NCBI GenBank assembly: GCA_900446925.1
Contig: UAVY01000007.1
Span: 248,001-312,000, forward strand
Direction of reading: 5' to 3'
Length of the DNA stretch: 64,000 bases
Source: Citrobacter koseri
Lineage (GTDB): Bacteria; Pseudomonadota; Gammaproteobacteria; Enterobacterales; Enterobacteriaceae
The notes beneath the pieces were generated by a model, which worked only from the letters and a program-made list of their open reading frames with translations, ran no database searches and was not told where the DNA came from. Position 1 is the first letter of the stretch, and each line of letters begins with the position of its first letter. Of the stretch, positions 51,768 to 62,799 are shown in pieces. A program made the position numbers and the translations under genes.

Positions 51768-53097
51768 TCGTAAATATTTTGGCACCGATGGGATCCGTGG
51801 TCGTGTAGGCGATGCGCCCATTACTCCTGATTTTGTGCTTAAGCTGGGCTGGGCCGCAGGGAAAGTGCTGGCGCGTCATGGTTCACGTAAAATCATTATC
51901 GGTAAAGACACGCGTATTTCTGGCTATATGCTGGAGTCTGCGCTGGAAGCCGGTCTGGCGGCGGCGGGATTGTCTGCCTCTTTTACCGGCCCGATGCCGA
52001 CGCCTGCGGTGGCTTACCTGACCCGAACCTTCCGTGCAGAGGCCGGGATCGTTATCTCCGCTTCGCATAATCCGTTTTATGACAACGGGATTAAATTCTT
52101 CTCCATTGACGGCACCAAACTGCCTGATGAAGTTGAAGAGGCCATTGAAGCAGAGATGGAAAAAGAGATCACCTGCGTGGATTCCTCAGAGCTGGGTAAA
52201 GCCAGCCGTATTGTGGATGCTGCGGGGCGCTACATTGAGTTCTGCAAAGGTACGTTCCCGAACGAACTGAGCCTGAATGAGCTGAAGATTGTTGTGGATT
52301 GCGCCAACGGCGCGACCTATCACATTGCACCGAACGTCCTGCGTGAATTGGGTGCGAATGTCATTGCGATTGGCTGTGAGCCGAACGGCGTCAATATTAA
52401 TGAAGAAGTCGGCGCTACGGATGTGCGTGCGCTACAGGCGCGCGTGATCGCGGAGAAAGCCGATTTAGGGATCGCGCTGGACGGCGACGGCGATCGCGTG
52501 ATCATGGTTGACCATGAAGGGAATAAAGTCGATGGCGATCAGATCATGTATATCATCGCCCGCGAAGGTTTGCGTCAGGGTCAACTGCGCGGTGGCGCAG
52601 TCGGTACGCTGATGAGCAACATGGGCCTGGAGCTGGCGTTGAAACAGCTGGGCATTCCGTTCGCGCGTGCTAAAGTCGGCGACCGCTACGTGCTGGAAAA
52701 ACTGCAAGAAAAAGGCTGGCGTATTGGGGCGGAAAACTCCGGTCACGTTATTCTGCTGGATAAAACCACCACCGGTGACGGTATTGTCGCGGGGCTACAG
52801 GTTCTGGCGGCGATGGTACGTAACCACATGAGTCTGCACGATTTGTGCAGCGGCATGAAAATGTTCCCGCAGATTCTGGTTAACGTACGTTATGCGGCCG
52901 GTAGCGGCGATCCGCTGGAGAATGACAACGTTAAGGCGGTGACGGCGGAAGTCGAAGCGGCGCTGGGAAATCGTGGTCGCGTGCTGCTGCGTAAGTCCGG
53001 TACTGAACCGTTAATTCGCGTAATGGTAGAAGGCGAGGATGAAGCGCAGGTTACTGAGTTTGCTCATCGTATTGCGGATGCCGTAAAAGCGGTTTAA
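51760..53097 (+). CDS. glmM: Phosphoglucosamine mutase GlmM
   Basis: Interconverts GlcN-6-P and GlcN-1-P for peptidoglycan and LPS. Intact 445 residues with phosphoserine loop [13 protein letters not shown] (Ser102), metal loop [10 protein letters not shown] and phosphate loop [12 protein letters not shown]. Confidence 0.98.
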   Translation: MSNRKYFGTDGIRGRVGDAPITPDFVLKLGWAAGKVLARHGSRKIIIGKDTRISGYMLESALEAGLAAAGLSASFTGPMPTPAVAYLTRTFRAEAGIVISASHNPFYDNGIKFFSIDGTKLPDEVEEAIEAEMEKEITCVDSSELGKASRIVDAAGRYIEFCKGTFPNELSLNELKIVVDCANGATYHIAPNVLRELGANVIAIGCEPNGVNINEEVGATDVRALQARVIAEKADLGIALDGDGDRVIMVDHEGNKVDGDQIMYIIAREGLRQGQLRGGAVGTLMSNMGLELALKQLGIPFARAKVGDRYVLEKLQEKGWRIGAENSGHVILLDKTTTGDGIVAGLQVLAAMVRNHMSLHDLCSGMKMFPQILVNVRYAAGSGDPLENDNVKAVTAEVEAALGNRGRVLLRKSGTEPLIRVMVEGEDEAQVTEFAHRIADAVKAV

Positions 53098-53114
53098 TCC
53101 TGGTGATAAGTGAC

Positions 53115-53142
53115 TAAAAAGGCGGCGTTTGCCGCCTTTTTG
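53115..53142 (+). terminator. Terminator of folP-glmM
   Basis: AAAAAGGCGGC-GTTT-GCCGCCTTTTT, directly after glmM. Confidence 0.93.
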
Positions 53143-53161
53143 TTGCAGGAAAAAGACCTTT

Positions 53162-53190
53162 TTGCTGTTTTTTTCCGCAGTTGATACAAT
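53162..53190 (+). promoter_or_regulatory. secG promoter
   Basis: TTGCTG (53162-53167), a 17-bp spacer and TACAAT (53185-53190), about 135 bp before secG. Confidence 0.55.
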
Positions 53191-53325
53191 GCACTAAAAT
53201 TGCCCTTGCGAAGGTCATTCGCTTTGGTTAGTATTCACACCCGCTTCAGTGGGAAACAGTAAATTATCCCCGCTTTATTGGTTGAAGCATTGGTATGCGG
53301 CAACTCCGCAAGGAACAGGTTGATT

Positions 53326-53658
53326 ATGTACGAAGCTCTTTTGGTAGTTTTCCTTATTGTGGCAATTGGCCTGGTAGGCTTGATCATGCTACAGCAAGGT
53401 AAAGGCGCTGATATGGGAGCCTCCTTTGGAGCAGGCGCTTCCGCTACGCTGTTTGGTTCAAGTGGTTCTGGTAACTTCATGACCCGTATGACGGCTGTGC
53501 TGGCAACGTTGTTCTTCATCATCAGTCTGGCGCTGGGCAATATCAACAGCAACAAGACCAATAAAGGAAGTGAGTGGGAAAATCTGAGCGCTCCGGCAAA
53601 AACCGAGCAGACTCAGCCAGTTGCACCGGCACAGCCGAGCAGCGATATCCCACACTAA
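53326..53658 (+). CDS. secG: Protein translocase subunit SecG
   Basis: Small subunit of SecYEG. Intact 110 residues with two helices (ALLVVFLIVAIGLVGLIML and MTAVLATLFFIISLALG) around a Gly/Ser-rich cytoplasmic loop. The start MYEALLVVF is set by family length. leuU follows 9 bp after the stop, so the two are probably cotranscribed. Confidence 0.97.
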   Translation: MYEALLVVFLIVAIGLVGLIMLQQGKGADMGASFGAGASATLFGSSGSGNFMTRMTAVLATLFFIISLALGNINSNKTNKGSEWENLSAPAKTEQTQPVAPAQPSSDIPH

Positions 53659-53667
53659 GATTTCCGT

Positions 53668-53754
53668 GCCGAGGTGGTGGAATTGGTAGACACGCTACCT
53701 TGAGGTGGTAGTGCCCAATAGGGCTTACGGGTTCAAGTCCCGTCCTCGGTACCA
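53668..53754 (+). tRNA. leuU: tRNA-Leu (anticodon GAG)
   Basis: An 87-nt class II tRNA with encoded CCA. The acceptor arms GCCGAGG / CCTCGGT pair, and the anticodon loop TTGAGGT carries GAG at 53702-53704. A long variable arm (TGCCCAATAGGGCTTA) precedes the TPsiC arm. Its last 18 bases plus the next A recur at 55573-55591. Confidence 0.98.
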
Positions 53755-53762
53755 ATATTCCG

Positions 53763-53793
53763 AAAAAAAGACGCTGAAAAGCGTCTTTTTTTT
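53763..53793 (+). terminator. Terminator of secG-leuU
   Basis: AAAAAAAGACGC-TGAAAA-GCGTCTTTTTTTT, immediately after leuU. Confidence 0.93.
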
Positions 53794-53827
53794 CGTCTGT
53801 ATCTCGCGGGGGTTATAGACTTTGTTT

Positions 53828-53914
53828 TTGTCGGTTGGATAAGGCGTTTACGCCGCCATCCGACATGTTACGTAATGTGCCTGATGGCACTTCGTTTATC
53901 AGGCCTACACCGCC
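53828..53914. repeat. REP pair between leuU and argG
   Basis: GTCGGTTGGATAAGGCG / CCGCCATCCGAC and GCCTGATGGCAC / GTTTATCAGGCC, between leuU and the convergent argG. Confidence 0.87.
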
Positions 53915-53959
53915 CACAAAAAAGTCCGCTTACGCGGCCTTTAATCGTTGTCCGTTAAC

Positions 53960-55350
<1,391 letters not shown>

Positions 55351-55352
55351 TC

Positions 55353-55391
55353 AGTGCATTTTTATGCAAAATAAGTGAGTTTTCATTTAAT
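55353..55391 (-). promoter_or_regulatory. Tandem ArgR boxes of argG
   Basis: Two 18-bp ARG boxes with 3 bp between: AGTGCATTTTTATGCAAA (55353-55370) and AGTGAGTTTTCATTTAAT (55374-55391). This is the standard arrangement for one ArgR hexamer, about 50 bp upstream of argG. Confidence 0.8.
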
Positions 55392-55527
55392 CATCTTTTA
55401 CGGATGACAGGAAGAGTTTAGTGATAATTTCGTTAAAAAACGGTATGGGGTGGCTTCTTTCCTGACTGGCGCGGCTTCTTAACGGAGGCCGGGTTGGTAT
55501 TCATTCATGTGCATATTATTAACGCGG

Positions 55528-55557
55528 TTGACATATCGCATATCGAATCAATATAAT
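55528..55557 (+). promoter_or_regulatory. Upstream promoter (P1) of metY-nusA operon
   Basis: TTGACA (55528-55533), an 18-bp spacer and TATAAT (55552-55557): both hexamers are perfect. A transcript from here would pass through the duplicated tRNA-Leu 3' end before metY. Confidence 0.75.
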
Positions 55558-55572
55558 ACGCGCAGATTTTAC

Positions 55573-55591
55573 GTCCCGTCCTCGGTACCAA
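55573..55591 (+). other. Duplicated 3' end of leuU (tRNA remnant or att-like site)
   Basis: GTCCCGTCCTCGGTACCAA is identical to the last 18 bases of leuU plus the following A (53737-53755), in the same orientation and 1.84 kb downstream. Only the 3' part of a tRNA is present, so it is a remnant, not a gene. The two copies bracket argG. Confidence 0.85.
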
Positions 55592-55604
55592 ATCCCAGCA
55601 GTAT

Positions 55605-55633
55605 TTGCATCTTTTACCCAAAGCGAGTAAAAT
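55605..55633 (+). promoter_or_regulatory. Proximal promoter (P2) of metY
   Basis: TTGCAT (55605-55610), a 17-bp spacer and TAAAAT (55628-55633), 15 bp before mature metY. It is well placed to drive the tRNA and the nusA operon. Confidence 0.65.
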
Positions 55634-55648
55634 TTGCCACGTTTCAGG

Positions 55649-55725
<77 letters not shown>

Positions 55726-55847
55726 CTTTCCCTTAGAGTTCTTTTTCAAATATACTGTGAAGACTTAGGCCTTCGTAGCTGGATTTGAAAAAAATTCTTT
55801 CGGAAGGTTCTCCAGACCGCAGTTGCGGTTATAGGGTTCAGTTATCT

Positions 55848-55917
55848 AAAGCCCCGATTTATCGGGGTTTTTTGTTATCTGACTACAGAATAACTGGGCT
55901 TTAGGCCCTTTTTTTAT
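55848..55917 (+). terminator. Tandem terminators in the metY-rimP leader
   Basis: AAAGCCCCGA-TTTA-TCGGGGTTTTTT (55848-55873) is followed by the weaker GGGC-TTTAG-GCCC-TTTTTTT (55898-55917). Both precede rimP in an operon that encodes NusA, fitting attenuation between the tRNA and the protein genes. Confidence 0.75.
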
Positions 55918-55932
55918 GTCTTGGGGGTGGGC

Positions 55933-56385
55933 TTGTCCACATTAGAGCAAAAATTAACAGAGATGATTACAGCGCCAGTTGAAGCCTTAGGTTACGAACT
56001 GGTCGGCATCGAATTTATTCGCGGTCGCACATCCACACTGCGCATCTATATTGATAGTGAAGATGGCATCAATGTTGATGATTGTGCTGATGTGAGTCAC
56101 CAGGTGAGTGCGGTGCTGGATGTCGAAGATCCCATCACTGTGGCATACAACCTGGAAGTCTCCTCGCCAGGTCTCGACCGTCCTATGTTCACGGCTGAGC
56201 ACTACGCGCGTTTCCTGGGTGAAGAAGTGACGCTGGTACTTCGTATGGCGGTACAAAACCGTCGTAAATGGCAGGGCGTTATCAAAGCGGTTGACGGTGA
56301 AATGATCACTGTCACAGTCGAAGGTAAAGATGAAGTGTTCGCGCTGAGTAATATCCAGAAGGCGAACCTGGTTCCCCACTTTTAA
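55933..56385 (+). CDS. rimP: Ribosome maturation factor RimP
   Basis: Needed for 30S assembly. Intact 150 residues. I choose TTG 55933 ([11 protein letters not shown]) because GGGGGTGGG just upstream serves as Shine-Dalgarno; TTG 55921 and GTG 55927 would lie in or before it. [18 protein letters not shown] and [11 protein letters not shown] are the family motifs. Confidence 0.95.
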   Translation: MSTLEQKLTEMITAPVEALGYELVGIEFIRGRTSTLRIYIDSEDGINVDDCADVSHQVSAVLDVEDPITVAYNLEVSSPGLDRPMFTAEHYARFLGEEVTLVLRMAVQNRRKWQGVIKAVDGEMITVTVEGKDEVFALSNIQKANLVPHF

Positions 56386-56413
56386 TAGTCTGGATTGAGG
56401 TGAAAAGCCCGCG

Positions 56414-57901
56414 ATGAACAAAGAAATTTTGGCCGTTGTTGAAGCCGTTTCCAATGAGAAAGCGCTGCCACGCGAGAAGATTTTTGAAGCGCTGGAAAGT
56501 GCGCTGGCTACAGCAACGAAGAAAAAATACGAACAAGAGATCGATGTTCGCGTACAAATCGATCGTAAAAGCGGTGATTTCGATACCTTCCGTCGTTGGT
56601 TAATCGTAGAAGAAGTCACGCTGCCGACAAAAGAAATTACGCTGGAAGCGGCGCGTTTTGAAGACGAAAGCCTGAACCTGGGCGACTACGTTGAAGATCA
56701 GATTGAATCTGTCACCTTTGACCGTATCACCACCCAGACGGCAAAACAGGTTATCGTACAGAAAGTACGTGAAGCCGAGCGTGCGATGGTGGTCGATCAG
56801 TTCCGCGAGCACGAAGGCGAAATCATCACCGGCGTGGTGAAGAAAGTAAACCGCGACAACATCTCTTTGGATCTGGGCAGCAATGCTGAAGCCGTGATCC
56901 TGCGTGAAGATATGCTGCCGCGCGAAAACTTCCGTCCTGGCGACCGTATTCGTGGCGTTCTGTACTCCGTTCGCCCGGAAGCGCGTGGTGCGCAACTGTT
57001 TGTGACGCGTTCCAAACCGGAAATGCTGATCGAGCTGTTCCGTATTGAAGTACCGGAAATCGGCGAAGAAGTCATCGAAATTAAAGCGGCGGCTCGCGAT
57101 CCGGGTTCCCGTGCGAAAATCGCGGTGAAAACCAACGACAAGCGTATCGATCCGGTCGGCGCCTGTGTGGGTATGCGTGGTGCGCGCGTTCAGGCCGTTT
57201 CTACTGAACTGGGCGGCGAGCGTATCGATATCGTCCTGTGGGATGATAACCCGGCGCAGTTCGTGATTAACGCGATGGCGCCAGCAGACGTCGCTTCTAT
57301 CGTGGTGGATGAAGATAAACACACCATGGATATCGCTGTTGAAGCCGGTAATCTGGCTCAGGCGATCGGACGTAATGGTCAGAACGTCCGTCTGGCTGCG
57401 CAACTGAGCGGCTGGGAACTTAACGTGATGACGGTTGATGACTTGCAGGCTAAGCATCAGGCTGAAGCACATGCAGCTATCGATACCTTCACCAAATATC
57501 TCGATATTGATGAAGAGTTCGCAACCGTACTGGTTGAAGAAGGTTTCGCGACGCTGGAAGAACTGGCCTACGTGCCAATGAAAGAACTGCTGGAAATCGA
57601 CGGGCTGGATGAACCGACCGTTGAAGCGCTGCGCGAGCGTGCCAAAAACGCACTGACCACTCTGGCACTGGCCCAGGAAGAAAGCCTTGGTGATAACAAA
57701 CCGTCTGACGATCTGCTGAATCTGGAAGGATTGGGTCGCGACCTGGCATTCAAACTGGCTGCCCGTGGTGTTTGTACGCTGGAAGATCTCGCTGAGCAGG
57801 GCATTGATGATCTGGCTGATATCGAAGGGTTGACCGACGAAAAAGCCGGTGAGCTGATTATGGCTGCCCGTAATATTTGCTGGTTCGGCGACGAAGCGTA
57901 A
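56414..57901 (+). CDS. nusA: Transcription termination/antitermination factor NusA
   Basis: RNA polymerase elongation factor. An N-terminal domain, then S1 ([19 protein letters not shown]), two KH domains ([18 protein letters not shown] and [16 protein letters not shown]) and two acidic repeats at the C-terminus. Intact 495 residues. It lies 28 bp after rimP and 24 bp before infB. Confidence 0.98.
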   Translation: MNKEILAVVEAVSNEKALPREKIFEALESALATATKKKYEQEIDVRVQIDRKSGDFDTFRRWLIVEEVTLPTKEITLEAARFEDESLNLGDYVEDQIESVTFDRITTQTAKQVIVQKVREAERAMVVDQFREHEGEIITGVVKKVNRDNISLDLGSNAEAVILREDMLPRENFRPGDRIRGVLYSVRPEARGAQLFVTRSKPEMLIELFRIEVPEIGEEVIEIKAAARDPGSRAKIAVKTNDKRIDPVGACVGMRGARVQAVSTELGGERIDIVLWDDNPAQFVINAMAPADVASIVVDEDKHTMDIAVEAGNLAQAIGRNGQNVRLAAQLSGWELNVMTVDDLQAKHQAEAHAAIDTFTKYLDIDEEFATVLVEEGFATLEELAYVPMKELLEIDGLDEPTVEALRERAKNALTTLALAQEESLGDNKPSDDLLNLEGLGRDLAFKLAARGVCTLEDLAEQGIDDLADIEGLTDEKAGELIMAARNICWFGDEA

Positions 57902-57925
57902 TAAACTGTAGCAGGAAGGAACAGC

Positions 57926-60613
57926 ATGACAGATGTAACCGTAAAAGCGCTGGCCGCAGAGATACAGACCTCCGTGGATCGCCTGGTACAGCAATTCGCT
58001 GATGCCGGTATCCCCGAAGTCTGCTGATGACTCCTGTGTCCGCACAAGAAAAACAGACTTTACTGGCGCACCTGAATCGTGAAAATGGTTCAGGGCCGGA
58101 TAAGTTGACGCTGCAACGTAAAACGCGCAGCACGTTGAATATTCCAGGTACCGGTGGAAAAAGTAAATCGGTACAAATCGAAGTCCGCAAGAAACGCACC
58201 TTTGTGAAACGCGATCCGCAAGAGACAGAACGTCTCGCTGCGGAAGAGCAGGCGCAGCGTGAAGCGGAAGAGCAAGCCCGTCGTGAGGCAGAAGAAACAG
58301 CCAAACGCGAGGCGCAACAAAAAGCTGACCGTGAGGCCGCAGAACAAGCTAAACGTGACGCCGCTGAAAAAGCGAAACGTGAAGCTGCGGAAAAAGACAA
58401 AGTGAGCAATCAACAGACTGACGATATGACCAAAACCGCCCAGGCCGAAAAAGCCCGCCGTGAAAATGAAGCAGCAGAGCTGAAGCGTAAAGCGGAAGAA
58501 GAAGCGCGTCGCAAACTTGAAGAAGAAGCGCGTCGCGTAGCAGAAGAAGCTCGCCGCATGGCGGAAGAGAACAAATGGACTGATAACGCGGAGCCGACTG
58601 AAGACACCAGCGATTATCACGTTACCACGTCTCAACACGCCCGCCAGGCCGAAGACGAAAACGACCGTGAAGTTGAAGGCGGCCGTGGCCGTAGTCGCAA
58701 TGCGAAAGCAGCGCGTCCGGCGAAAAAAGGCAACAAACACTCTGAATCGAAAGCCGATCGTGAAGAAGCCCGTGCGGCCGTTCGCGGCGGTAAAGGCGGT
58801 AAAAACCGTAAAGGTTCTGCTCTGCAACAGAGCTTCCAGAAACCGGTTCAGGCTGTTAACCGTGACGTTGTGATTGGTGAAACCATCACCGTTGGCGAGC
58901 TGGCGAACAAGATGGCGGTAAAAGGCTCTCAGGTCATCAAAGCGATGATGAAGCTGGGCGCGATGGCAACCATCAACCAGGTCATCGACCAGGAAACCGC
59001 ACAGCTGGTTGCTGAAGAGATGGGCCATAAAGTTATCCTGCGTCGTGAAAACGAGCTGGAAGAAGCGGTAATGAGCGACCGTGATACAGGTGCGGCGGCA
59101 GAACCGCGTGCTCCTGTTGTGACCATCATGGGCCACGTTGACCACGGTAAAACCTCTCTGCTGGACTACATTCGTTCAACGAAAGTTGCCTCTGGCGAAG
59201 CGGGCGGCATTACCCAGCACATCGGTGCTTACCACGTTGAAACCGACAACGGTATGATCACCTTCCTGGATACCCCGGGTCACGCCGCGTTTACCTCTAT
59301 GCGTGCTCGTGGTGCGCAGGCAACGGATATCGTTGTTCTGGTTGTGGCGGCAGACGACGGCGTGATGCCGCAGACCATCGAAGCTATCCAGCACGCGAAA
59401 GCGGCGGGAGTGCCGGTTGTGGTTTGCGGTGAACAAGATCGATAAGCCAGAAGCCGATCCTGATCGTGTTAAAAACGAACTGTCCCAGTACGGCATCCTG
59501 CCGGAAGAGTGGGGCGGCGAAAGCCAGTTTGTCCACGTATCTGCAAAAGCGGGTACCGGCATCGACGAACTGCTGGATGCAATCCTGTTGCAGGCTGAAG
59601 TCCTCGAACTGAAAGCAGTTCGTAAAGGCATGGCGAGCGGCGCGGTAATCGAATCCTTCCTGGATAAAGGTCGTGGTCCGGTTGCAACCGTCCTGGTTCG
59701 TGAAGGTACGCTGAACAAAGGCGACATCGTCCTGTGCGGCTTCGAATATGGCCGCGTTCGTGCAATGCGTAACGAACTGGGTCAGGAAGTACTGGAAGCG
59801 GGTCCGTCCATTCCGGTTGAGATCCTGGGTCTGTCCGGTGTTCCGGCTGCCGGTGATGAAGTGACCGTGGTTCGTGACGAGAAGAAAGCCCGTGAAGTTG
59901 CGCTGTATCGTCAGGGTAAATTCCGTGAAGTTAAACTGGCGCGTCAGCAGAAATCTAAACTTGAGAACATGTTCGCTAACATGACCGAAGGCGAAGTTCA
60001 TGAAGTGAACATCGTACTGAAAGCGGACGTTCAGGGCTCTGTGGAAGCGATCTCCGACTCTTTACTGAAACTGTCTACCGACGAAGTGAAAGTGAAGATC
60101 ATCGGTTCCGGCGTAGGTGGTATCACCGAAACCGACGCAACCCTGGCTGCTGCATCCAACGCGATCCTGGTTGGCTTCAACGTGCGTGCCGATGCCTCTG
60201 CGCGTAAAGTGATTGAAGCGGAAAGCCTGGATCTGCGCTACTACTCCGTCATCTATAACCTGATCGACGAAGTGAAAGCGGCAATGAGCGGCATGCTGTC
60301 TCCAGAACTGAAACAGCAGATCATTGGTCTGGCTGAAGTCCGTGACGTGTTCAAATCACCGAAATTTGGCGCTGTCGCAGGCTGTATGGTTACTGAAGGT
60401 ACGATTAAACGCCACAACCCGATCCGCGTACTGCGCGACAACGTGGTTATCTACGAAGGCGAGCTGGAATCCCTGCGCCGCTTCAAAGATGACGTTAACG
60501 AAGTCCGTAACGGCATGGAATGTGGTATCGGCGTTAAGAACTACAACGACGTTCGCGTTGGCGATATGATCGAAGTGTTCGAGATCATCGAGATCCAACG
60601 TACGATTGCGTAA
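57926..60613 (+). CDS. infB: Translation initiation factor IF-2
   Basis: GTPase that positions fMet-tRNA. An N-terminal domain ([20 protein letters not shown]) is followed by a long charged Arg/Glu/Ala helix, then the G domain (G1 GHVDHGKT, G3 DTPGHAAF, G4 [13 protein letters not shown]) and beta-barrel domains. Three extra bases (about 58014, 58033, 59424) break the frame, the last inside G4. Corrected length is 894 residues. GTG or ATG codons for the shorter IF2 forms lie internally. Confidence 0.96.
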
Positions 60614-60623
60614 GGTCGGCCGG

Positions 60624-60706
60624 GTTGTAGGCCGGATAAGGCGTTTACGCCGCCATCCGGCAATGTAATGCCTGATGGCGCCATGCTTATCAGGCCTACA
60701 GTTTAT
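60624..60706 (+). repeat. REP pair between infB and rbfA
   Basis: GTAGGCCGGATAAGGCG / CGCCGCCATCCGGC and GCCTGATGGCGCC / GCTTATCAGGCC, inside the operon. Confidence 0.9.
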
Positions 60707-60731
60707 AGCCCACGCCACCCGGCATGAAATT

Positions 60732-60759
60732 TAAAAAGGGGCTTTTGGCCCCTTTTTTG
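60732..60759 (+). terminator. Terminator-like hairpin before rbfA
   Basis: AAAAAGGGGC-TTTT-GGCCCCTTTTTT, a full intrinsic terminator between infB and rbfA. It should reduce read-through, so rbfA-truB may need a promoter of its own or partial antitermination. Confidence 0.8.
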
Positions 60760-60781
60760 TCTTTATTCTGGAGAATTTATT

Positions 60782-61184
60782 ATGGCGAAAGAATTTGGTC
60801 GCCCGCAGCGCGTAGCCCAGGAAATGCAAAAAGAGATCGCTATCATCCTGCAACGCGAAATTAAAGATCCGCGTCTTGGCATGATGACCACCGTTTCCGG
60901 TGTGGAGAATGTCCCGCGATCTGGCCTATGCCAAAGTGTATGTCACCTTTCTGAACGACAAAGATGAAGACGCGGTAAAAGCGGGCATCAAAGCGTTGCA
61001 GGAAGCGTCTGGCTTTATCCGTACCCTGCTGGGGAAAGCGATGCGTCTGCGTATCGTGCCGGAACTGACCTTCTTCTACGACAACTCGCTGGTTGAAGGG
61101 ATGCGTATGTCTAACCTGGTGACCAACGTGGTGAAACATGACGAAGAACGTCGTGTGAACCCGGACGACAGCAAGGAGGACTAA
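60782..61184 (+). CDS. rbfA: 30S ribosome-binding factor RbfA
   Basis: KH-fold factor for 16S 5' processing and cold adaptation. [20 protein letters not shown] and [14 protein letters not shown] are typical. An extra A near 60911 splits it ([11 protein letters not shown] becomes misframed). Corrected length is exactly 133 residues. Its stop shares one base with the truB ATG. Confidence 0.96.
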
Positions 61185-62131
61185 TGAGTCGTCCTCGTCC
61201 GTCGTGGTCGCGACATTCACGGCGTCCTGCTACTGGATAAGCCGCAGGGCATGTCCAGCAATGACGTCTTGCAGAAAGTAAAACGCATCTTATAACGCCA
61301 ACCGTGCCGGACATACCGGCGCGCTGGACCCGCTGGCGACGGGCATGTTGCCCATCTGCCTCGGGGAAGCGACAAAGTTTTCGCAGTATCTGCTGGATTC
61401 TGACAAACGTTACCGCGTGATTGCCCGCCTGGGGCAGCGTACCGACACCTCCGATGCCGATGGTCAAATCGTGCAGGAACGTCCGGTGACCTTCAGCGCA
61501 GAGCAGTTAGCTGCCGCGCTGGAGACGTTCCGTGGCGATATCGAGCAGATTCCATCGATGTATTCGGCGCTGAAGTATCAGGGCAAGAAGCTCTACGAAT
61601 ATGCGCGTCAGGGGATTGAAGTTCCCCGTGAAGCCCGCCCGATTACCGTTTACGAACTGCTGTTTATTCGCCACGAAGGGGATGAACTGGAGCTGGAGGT
61701 TCACTGCTCGAAGGGCACCCTACATTCGCACCATTATCGATGATTTGGGTGAGAAACTTGGGTGTGGCGCGCATGTGATCTTCCTGCGACGTCTGGCGGT
61801 CAGTAAATATCCGGTTGACCGTATGGTCACGCTGGAACAGCTACGTGAGCTTGTTGAACAGGCGGAACGGCAGGATATTCCGGCTGCGCAACTGTTAGAT
61901 CCGCTGCTGATGCCGATGGACAGTCCGGCTTCGGACTATCCAGTTGTCAATCTTCCTTTAACGTCATCGGTTTACTTTAAAAACGGTAACCCGGTACGGA
62001 CGACAGGCGTGCCGCTTGAAGGGCTGGTTCGCGTGACGGAAGGTGATGACGAAAAATTTATTGGCATGGGCGAAATCGACGATGAAGGCCGCGTGGCGCC
62101 TCGTCGGTTAGTGGTTGAGTACCCGGCGTAA
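61184..62131 (+). CDS. truB: tRNA pseudouridine-55 synthase TruB
   Basis: Modifies U55 in the TPsiC loop of all elongator tRNAs. The catalytic Asp is in [16 protein letters not shown] (Asp48); [16 protein letters not shown] and VHCSKGT follow. Three extra bases (about 61200, 61293, 61722) break the frame. The corrected length is exactly 314 residues. Confidence 0.96.
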
Positions 62132-62143
62132 TGCTGCTCCGTC

Positions 62144-62172
62144 TTGCGATAACAGGGCGCTACGAGTAGAAT
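62144..62172 (+). promoter_or_regulatory. rpsO promoter
   Basis: TTGCGA (62144-62149), a 17-bp spacer and TAGAAT (62167-62172), then the GC-rich ACCGCCGC. About 105 nt of leader follow, where S15 is known in E. coli to stabilise a pseudoknot and block translation. Confidence 0.75.
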
Positions 62173-62241
62173 ACCGCCGCTTAACGTCACGTAAATTTTT
62201 TAACAAGTTCGCGCGGCGTTTACATGGGGTCGCTGAATTAG

Positions 62242-62553
<312 letters not shown>

Positions 62554-62570
62554 TTCTTGCGAGTTTCAGA

Positions 62571-62598
62571 AAGAGGGGGCCTTCATGGCCCCTTTTTT
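62571..62598 (+). terminator. Terminator of rpsO
   Basis: GGGGGCC-TTCAT-GGCCCCTTTTTT just past rpsO. In E. coli this attenuates read-through into pnp. Confidence 0.92.
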
Positions 62599-62670
62599 CA
62601 ACCAGACGGCAGCAATTCACTGGAAACTAATGTATTGTTGCTATGGATGATCTTCCGTTGCAGAGGTTCG

Positions 62671-62727
62671 CGCGGCTAATGAGAGGCTTCACCCAAAGAG
62701 CATGGGTTAGGGTTGTCATTAGTCGCG
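62671..62727 (+). promoter_or_regulatory. pnp leader RNase III stem
   Basis: CGCGGCTAATGA (62671-62682) pairs with TCATTAGTCGCG (62716-62727), with one G-U pair; a smaller ACCC / GGGT stem lies in the loop. It matches the double-stranded pnp leader that RNase III cuts and PNPase uses to repress itself in E. coli. Confidence 0.75.
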
Positions 62728-62799
62728 AGGATGCGCAGAAGATCGGGTATTAACGATGGCGCCTGAGTGTGCCGTCAAAAATTAAGAAAGGGTATTATT

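Noticed and set aside
56600..58045. A 481-codon open frame antisense to nusA and infB
   Set aside because: Same shadow effect: it mirrors NusA codons and shows no independent start signals or family resemblance.
58090..59145. A 351-codon Phe-rich open frame antisense to infB
   Set aside because: It mirrors the repeated Arg/Glu/Ala helix of IF-2. The hydrophobic look comes from complementing GAA, CGT and GCA codons, not from a membrane protein.
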